Source: a bacterium
GTDB lineage: Bacteria; Patescibacteriota; Microgenomatia; UBA1400; RBG-16-45-19
Assembly (NCBI GenBank): GCA_003247275.1
Contig: QKAA01000084.1
Coordinates: 1 to 7,978, forward strand
DNA length: 7,978 nt
Reading direction: 5' to 3'
The first letter of the stretch is position 1, and each line of letters starts with the position of its first letter. Shown in pieces: positions 5,330 to 7,978 of the stretch. The notes beneath the pieces were generated by a model. It worked only from the letters and a program-made list of their open reading frames with translations, was not told the DNA's origin and did no database searches. The position numbers and the translations under genes are program-made.

Positions 5330-5358
5330 ATTATACCTAAATCTGCCAGAGATGAGAA
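5330..5358 (-). promoter_or_regulatory. Promoter of the pilin-uppS operon, almost leaderless
   Basis: On the minus strand there is TTCTCA (5358-5353; 4 of 6 to TTGACA), a 17-nt spacer and a perfect TATAAT (5335-5330). Only seven bases (CAAACCC) separate the -10 box from the ATG at 5322, so the expected start is at 5323 and there is no room for a ribosome binding site. Confidence 0.6.
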
Positions 5359-5365
5359 GGAGGGA

Positions 5366-5386
5366 GTCCTTCGACAGGCTCAGGAT
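5366..5386. repeat. Short interspersed repeat of the CTTCGACAGGCTCAGGAT type
   Basis: The core CTTCGACAGGCTCAGGAT (5369-5386) belongs to a sequence type I know from intergenic repeats in many bacterial genomes, often alternating with CCTGAA...TTCAGGATGAC modules such as the one at 3305-3327. A short TCCT/AGGA pairing (5367-5370 with 5382-5385) is possible. It lies just upstream of the pilin promoter. Only one copy is in this window, so repeat status rests on general knowledge. Confidence 0.5.
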
Positions 5387-5429
5387 AAAATCTTCACAGG
5401 TTTAGGAATCATAAAATATTGATTATTTT

Positions 5430-5479
5430 ATAGATTCCGGCTTCCCGAAGGGACCCGTTTGGGGCGGGGCCGGAATGAC
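5430..5479. repeat. Inverted repeat element sharing ends with the element at 3255-3295
   Basis: This 50-bp element begins ATAGATTCC and ends GGAATGAC, the reverse complement of the GTCATTCC...GGAATCTAT ends of the element at 3255-3295. Here the outer stem is a perfect 8 bp, ATTCCGGC (5434-5441) with GCCGGAAT (5469-5476). Inside, two further hairpins are possible: TCCC-GAA-GGGA (5443-5453) and CCC-GTTT-GGG (5454-5463), giving a branched, cloverleaf-like fold. It is much more GC-rich than the AT-rich sequence at 5401-5430. The conserved ends with different interiors are what defines the family. Confidence 0.75.
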
Positions 5480-5504
5480 AAGAGTTAAGAGTTGTTTGTA
5501 TAAG
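5475..5504 (+). promoter_or_regulatory. Candidate promoter of the SpoIID-domain gene, overlapping the repeat end
   Basis: ATGACA (5475-5480; 5 of 6 to TTGACA), an 18-nt spacer and TATAAG (5499-5504) form a reasonable promoter with a start near 5511 and a leader of about 42 nt. The -35 box is formed by the terminal GGAATGACA of the repeat at 5430-5479. TAGAAT at 5506-5511 is an alternative -10 without a matching -35. Confidence 0.4.
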
Positions 5505-5552
5505 ATAGAATGGAAAGGCTATTAATAGTTGTGTTTAAGGAATCGTTTAGTA

Positions 5553-7304
5553 GTGAAGCTGCCTGATAAAAAGTTAGTTGCATTTTGGGGTCGGTTGTTG
5601 GTATTGGCGGCATTTTTGGTGGTGTTTAGTTGGGCGGGAGATTTTCACTTAGTGCGAGCTGAGGATTCAATTGAATCGTTGCAGCAGCAAATTAATGAGT
5701 TGCAACACCTGAAAGAATTGTCAGAGGCGGCAACGGCTCCGTTGGAGAAGGAATTGGCGAATATTAAGTCGAGGATTGCGGGGATTAAGAGTGAATTGGT
5801 GGCAGCGGAAGCAGAATCACAACATTTGGCGGGGGATATTGAAGCGCGGAGCCTACAATTGGATGCCCAATTTACCTATTTGGCGGCTCGGGTGAGAAGT
5901 TACTATAAATTGTCACGGCAGTTTTCACCTTTGGTAACTTTTTTGTCGGCGCCAACGGCTTCAGGGTTCACGCGACAGTTGTCGTATCGAACTTCGGCAG
6001 TGGATCAGGATAAGGCGGTGATTACTAAAACGACGGAAGAGCTGTTACAGCTGGAGGAAGATAAAAAAGCGTTGGAAGCACGGAAGGCAAAGTTGGCTTC
6101 ACTCAGATTGCAGTTTGAGGAGAATGCTGCCTTTTTTGACGGAGAAATAAGCAAGGCGAAAGATTATCAGGAAGAATTAGCAGGAAAGATTGCGGATTTG
6201 TCGAAGCGACAGCAGGAAATTTTGGCGGCTAAAACCGGTACCTTCCAAACTACAGTGGGAGATGTGCCACTGGCGGACGATCCAGCATCAAGGCCTGATT
6301 ATGATCCAGGATTTTCACCAGCATTTGCCTTGTTTAGTTTTGGGGCGCCACATTATAAGGGATTGAGTCAGTATGGCGCCTTTGGCCGAGCTAAGGCGGG
6401 TCAAAGTGCGGAAGATATTTTGAAGGCTTACTATGGTGGAGGAATTGAAATTAAGAAAGATTACGACACTAATATTCAAATACAAGTGGACGGTTATGGC
6501 AGCTATTCGTTGGAAGAATATGCGAAGCGAATTTATGAAGTGCCTAATTCGTGGGGAGATGACGGAGGCATGGCGGCTTTGCGAGCTCAGGCAGTAGCGG
6601 CGCGAAGTTATGCTCTGGCTCGAACCAATAATGGAGCGACTTCAATTTGTGCGACGGAATCATGTCAGGTGTTTAAGCCAGAACCAAAGGGAGGTAATTG
6701 GGAACAGGCAGTGAATGATACTAAGGGGTGGGTATTGGTGGCTAATGGTGGACCGTTTTCAGCTTGGTATGCTTCAACCTCGGGTGGGTATCAAGAATCA
6801 TATAGTTATAACGGCTATAGTACGCCAGGATTTTGGGATACCCCTTCGGGACGAAGTGGTTGGACGGGAGAGGCATATGAGAAACAAGCTGGCAGTCCGT
6901 GGTTTTATAAAGCTTGGTATAAAGATCGGAGCGGCGATAGTTGTGGTCGATCTCATCCCTGGCTGACGGCTGAAGAAATGGCGGACGTGTTAAATGCTTG
7001 GGTGGTGTTGATTAAAGTAGGACAAAGTGATGATCGGATTACTCCGATTGGCTCCTGTTGGGGTGGAAATCCGTATTCAATTTCTGAGCTGAGAGATAAG
7101 GCAAATAGTGTGGGGGGAGGCTATTCACAAGTTACGGGAGCATCGGTAACCTATGCAGAGAATGGGGTGACGGCCAATGTGAGCTTTAGTACCGACAGGG
7201 GGAGTGTGACGATTAGTGGAGCTGATTTCAAGAAAGCGTTTAACTTGCGAGCACCAGCCAAGATTTCACTCAAGTCAGGTTTGTACAACGTGGAGAAGAA
7301 GTAG
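5553..7304 (+). CDS. Secreted coiled-coil SpoIID/LytB-domain peptidoglycan enzyme
   Basis: SpoIID-type domains are lytic transglycosylases that cut glycan strands stripped of stem peptides; LytB-type relatives stimulate amidases. Layout from the GTG at 5553 (583 residues): basic start and signal sequence or anchor (about 1-36); long coiled coil (about 38-108 and 150-228) around a VRSYYKLSRQFSPLVTFLSA segment resembling the PcsB/CwlO/EnvC-type coiled coil; Pro/Asp linker (about 236-256); SpoIID domain (about 257-575). Within it are GLSQYGAFGRAKAGQSAEDI (270-289), IYEVPNSW (327-334) with the presumed catalytic E329, AALRAQAVAARSYAL (341-355), CQVF (371-374) and ASTSGGYQES (407-416). The GTG is chosen because AAGGA (5537-5541) precedes it and the protein then begins MKLPDKKL before the hydrophobic stretch; an in-frame TTG at 5529 would add eight residues. 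No sporulation genes are nearby, so a general wall-remodelling or division role is inferred. Confidence 0.9.
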   Translation: MKLPDKKLVAFWGRLLVLAAFLVVFSWAGDFHLVRAEDSIESLQQQINELQHLKELSEAATAPLEKELANIKSRIAGIKSELVAAEAESQHLAGDIEARSLQLDAQFTYLAARVRSYYKLSRQFSPLVTFLSAPTASGFTRQLSYRTSAVDQDKAVITKTTEELLQLEEDKKALEARKAKLASLRLQFEENAAFFDGEISKAKDYQEELAGKIADLSKRQQEILAAKTGTFQTTVGDVPLADDPASRPDYDPGFSPAFALFSFGAPHYKGLSQYGAFGRAKAGQSAEDILKAYYGGGIEIKKDYDTNIQIQVDGYGSYSLEEYAKRIYEVPNSWGDDGGMAALRAQAVAARSYALARTNNGATSICATESCQVFKPEPKGGNWEQAVNDTKGWVLVANGGPFSAWYASTSGGYQESYSYNGYSTPGFWDTPSGRSGWTGEAYEKQAGSPWFYKAWYKDRSGDSCGRSHPWLTAEEMADVLNAWVVLIKVGQSDDRITPIGSCWGGNPYSISELRDKANSVGGGYSQVTGASVTYAENGVTANVSFSTDRGSVTISGADFKKAFNLRAPAKISLKSGLYNVEKK

Positions 7305-7382
7305 GGAAAAAGGCATTTACAATCTGGGGAATTATTTTAAGATAAGCTTAACCTTTGTATATTAAGGAGTCATTTATTTTTT

Positions 7383-7388
7383 GGAGGA
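7383..7388 (+). promoter_or_regulatory. Strong ribosome binding site that sets the start at 7396
   Basis: GGAGGA lies 7 nt before the ATG at 7396 and is the best Shine-Dalgarno sequence in the window. It decides for the ATG over an in-frame TTG at 7381, although AAGGAG (7364-7369) precedes that TTG by 11 nt. A possible -10 box TATATT (7358-7363) lies upstream without a clear -35. The rest of 7305-7380 shows only a weak TTAAG/CTTAA hairpin (7337-7351). Confidence 0.75.
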
Positions 7389-7395
7389 CAACTAT

Positions 7396-7743
7396 ATGGA
7401 TCAGATTACTTATGATGAATTTGCTAAGGTAGATGTTCGAGTGGGGACGATTGTTTCGGCTGAGGTGCCGGAAGGATCAGAAAAACTAATCAAATTAACA
7501 ATCGATTTTGGCGAAGAGTTAGGAGAGAGAGTTATTTTTTCAGGGATAAAGCAGTGGTTTGAGGCAGAGCAGTTGGTGGGAGTGCAAACAACTTTTGTAG
7601 TTAATTTGGCGCCACGAAAAATGGGTAATTTTGGAGAATCACAAGGAATGTTGTTTGCGGCTGATGCAACAGTTAATGGCGACAAGCGGCCGGTGTTAGT
7701 CAAGTTTGGTGAACAGTTGACTAACGGAACACGGATGATTTAA
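7396..7743 (+). CDS. Stand-alone tRNA-binding OB-fold protein (MetRS C-terminal / Trbp111 / CsaA type)
   Basis: The 115-residue protein is a single tRNA-binding domain of the kind fused to the C-terminus of many methionyl-tRNA synthetases and found alone as Trbp111 or CsaA. Visible landmarks: FAKVDVRVGTIVSAE (9-23), the first OB strand; EKLIKLTIDFGEE (29-41), in place of the common DKLLKLxVDxGxE; VIFSGI (46-51), where V-SGI is usual; LVGVQTTFVVNLAPRKMGNF (60-79); and ESQGMLFAAD (81-90), the conserved SxGM loop. It binds the outside corner of tRNA, without sequence specificity as far as the family is known, and dimerises in characterised members. Full length and its own strong ribosome binding site show it is a separate gene, not a broken metG end. 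It could serve MetRS in trans or act as a CsaA-like chaperone; the sequence does not decide. Confidence 0.92.
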   Translation: MDQITYDEFAKVDVRVGTIVSAEVPEGSEKLIKLTIDFGEELGERVIFSGIKQWFEAEQLVGVQTTFVVNLAPRKMGNFGESQGMLFAADATVNGDKRPVLVKFGEQLTNGTRMI

Positions 7744-7753
7744 AGACTCTATC

Positions 7754-7762
7754 TGATACAAT
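7754..7762 (+). promoter_or_regulatory. Possible extended -10 promoter for the gene at 7822
   Basis: TGATACAAT has the TGn extension and a 5-of-6 -10 hexamer (7757-7762) just after the tRNA-binding gene. There is no recognisable -35. The predicted leader would be about 53 nt and includes AAGGA (7807-7811) 10 nt before the ATG. The resemblance to TGTTACAAT (213-221) and TGATATAAT (1886-1894) is the main support. Confidence 0.3.
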
Positions 7763-7821
7763 TGCTGCATCATATTGTTTAATCAACTATTAGCTAGTTT
7801 AGATGTAAGGATATAAAGGTT

Positions 7822-7978
7822 ATGGCAACGTCAAAAACACCAGAGAAAAAAATAAATACTAATGGAAATAATAAAGTGCCGATGAAGCGCTACGAAATGA
7901 AGATTCAAATGAATGGAAAGAATGTGCTGGTGTGGTTTTTAATTGCCTTGCTTTTTTTGCCGTTTTTAATGTCGATTT
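7822..7978 (+). CDS. N-terminal 52 residues of a membrane protein, cut by the right edge; FtsH-like start possible
   Basis: The ATG at 7822 opens a frame that runs off the window. Residues 1-34 are basic and hydrophilic (MATSKTPEKK, KVPMKRYEMKIQMNGK), followed by a hydrophobic helix VLVWFLIALLFLPFLM (35-50). AAGGA (7807-7811) precedes the start by 10 nt. A short basic tail and then a first helix of this type fits the N-terminus of the FtsH membrane AAA protease in CPR bacteria, but the diagnostic AAA and zinc-protease motifs would lie outside the window. FtsH is therefore a weak guess, and any single-helix-anchored protein is possible. Confidence 0.7.
   Translation, partial: MATSKTPEKKINTNGNNKVPMKRYEMKIQMNGKNVLVWFLIALLFLPFLMSI

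Noticed and set aside
5075..5422. Plus-strand open frame opposite the large pilin gene
   Set aside because: It is antisense to a gene with a signal peptide, helices and promoter, and its end runs through the repeat at 5366-5386. No protein-like features are visible.
7396..7743. Remnant C-terminus of a broken methionyl-tRNA synthetase
   Set aside because: The domain is complete, has its own strong ribosome binding site and ATG, and no synthetase sequence precedes it (the SpoIID gene does). It is a stand-alone gene.

Overview
The window looks like a chromosomal segment of a small-genome bacterium of the Candidate Phyla Radiation (Patescibacteria), most likely the Microgenomates side. The lineage is inferred from gene content and style, not from a marker phylogeny. 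The pointers are two tandem two-helix pilins carrying the (G/S)DPKKAE.GK loop typical of CPR type IV secretion-like pilins, an isopentenyl phosphate kinase (rare in ordinary bacteria), a coiled-coil/SpoIID wall protein, many short membrane orphans and very tight gene packing. UGA acts as a normal stop: the glycine-rich 583-residue SpoIID protein has no in-frame TGA, and four genes end in TGA. This argues against the UGA=Gly code of Gracilibacteria and Absconditabacteria.

Layout. At 1-105 (-) is the N-terminal end of an unrecognised gene with a clear promoter. It diverges from 228-1359 (+), an ECF-type sigma factor followed within 3 and 7 nt by two small membrane proteins. At 1422-1808 (+) is an orphan soluble protein. 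At 1927-3224 (+), a Nudix hydrolase overlaps isopentenyl phosphate kinase by ATGA, behind an extended -10 promoter. The gap 3225-3365 between convergent genes carries a composite inverted repeat. At 5322-3366 (-) is a three-gene operon: a large Cys-rich pilin, a small Cys-rich pilin, and undecaprenyl diphosphate synthase (uppS). The gap 5323-5552 carries the pilin promoter and two more repeat elements. At 5553-7304 (+) is a secreted coiled-coil SpoIID/LytB peptidoglycan enzyme, at 7396-7743 a stand-alone tRNA-binding OB-fold protein, and at 7822-7978 the start of a membrane protein that runs off the right edge. No gene-free stretch exceeds 300 nt, and I saw no RNA gene, CRISPR array or insertion sequence.

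How the genes fit together. Much of the window serves the cell surface. IPK (perhaps with its Nudix partner) controls isopentenyl phosphate/diphosphate, UppS polymerises IPP to the lipid carrier for wall and glycan synthesis, and the SpoIID protein remodels the glycan strands. The pilins share an operon with uppS. The ECF sigma factor with two membrane partners is a plausible envelope-sensing unit. The most interesting leads are the Nudix-IPK pair, the sigma/small-membrane-protein cassette, -10 boxes placed so that transcripts would start at or next to the start codon, the Cys-rich pilin pair, and a GTCATTCC-ended mosaic repeat family.
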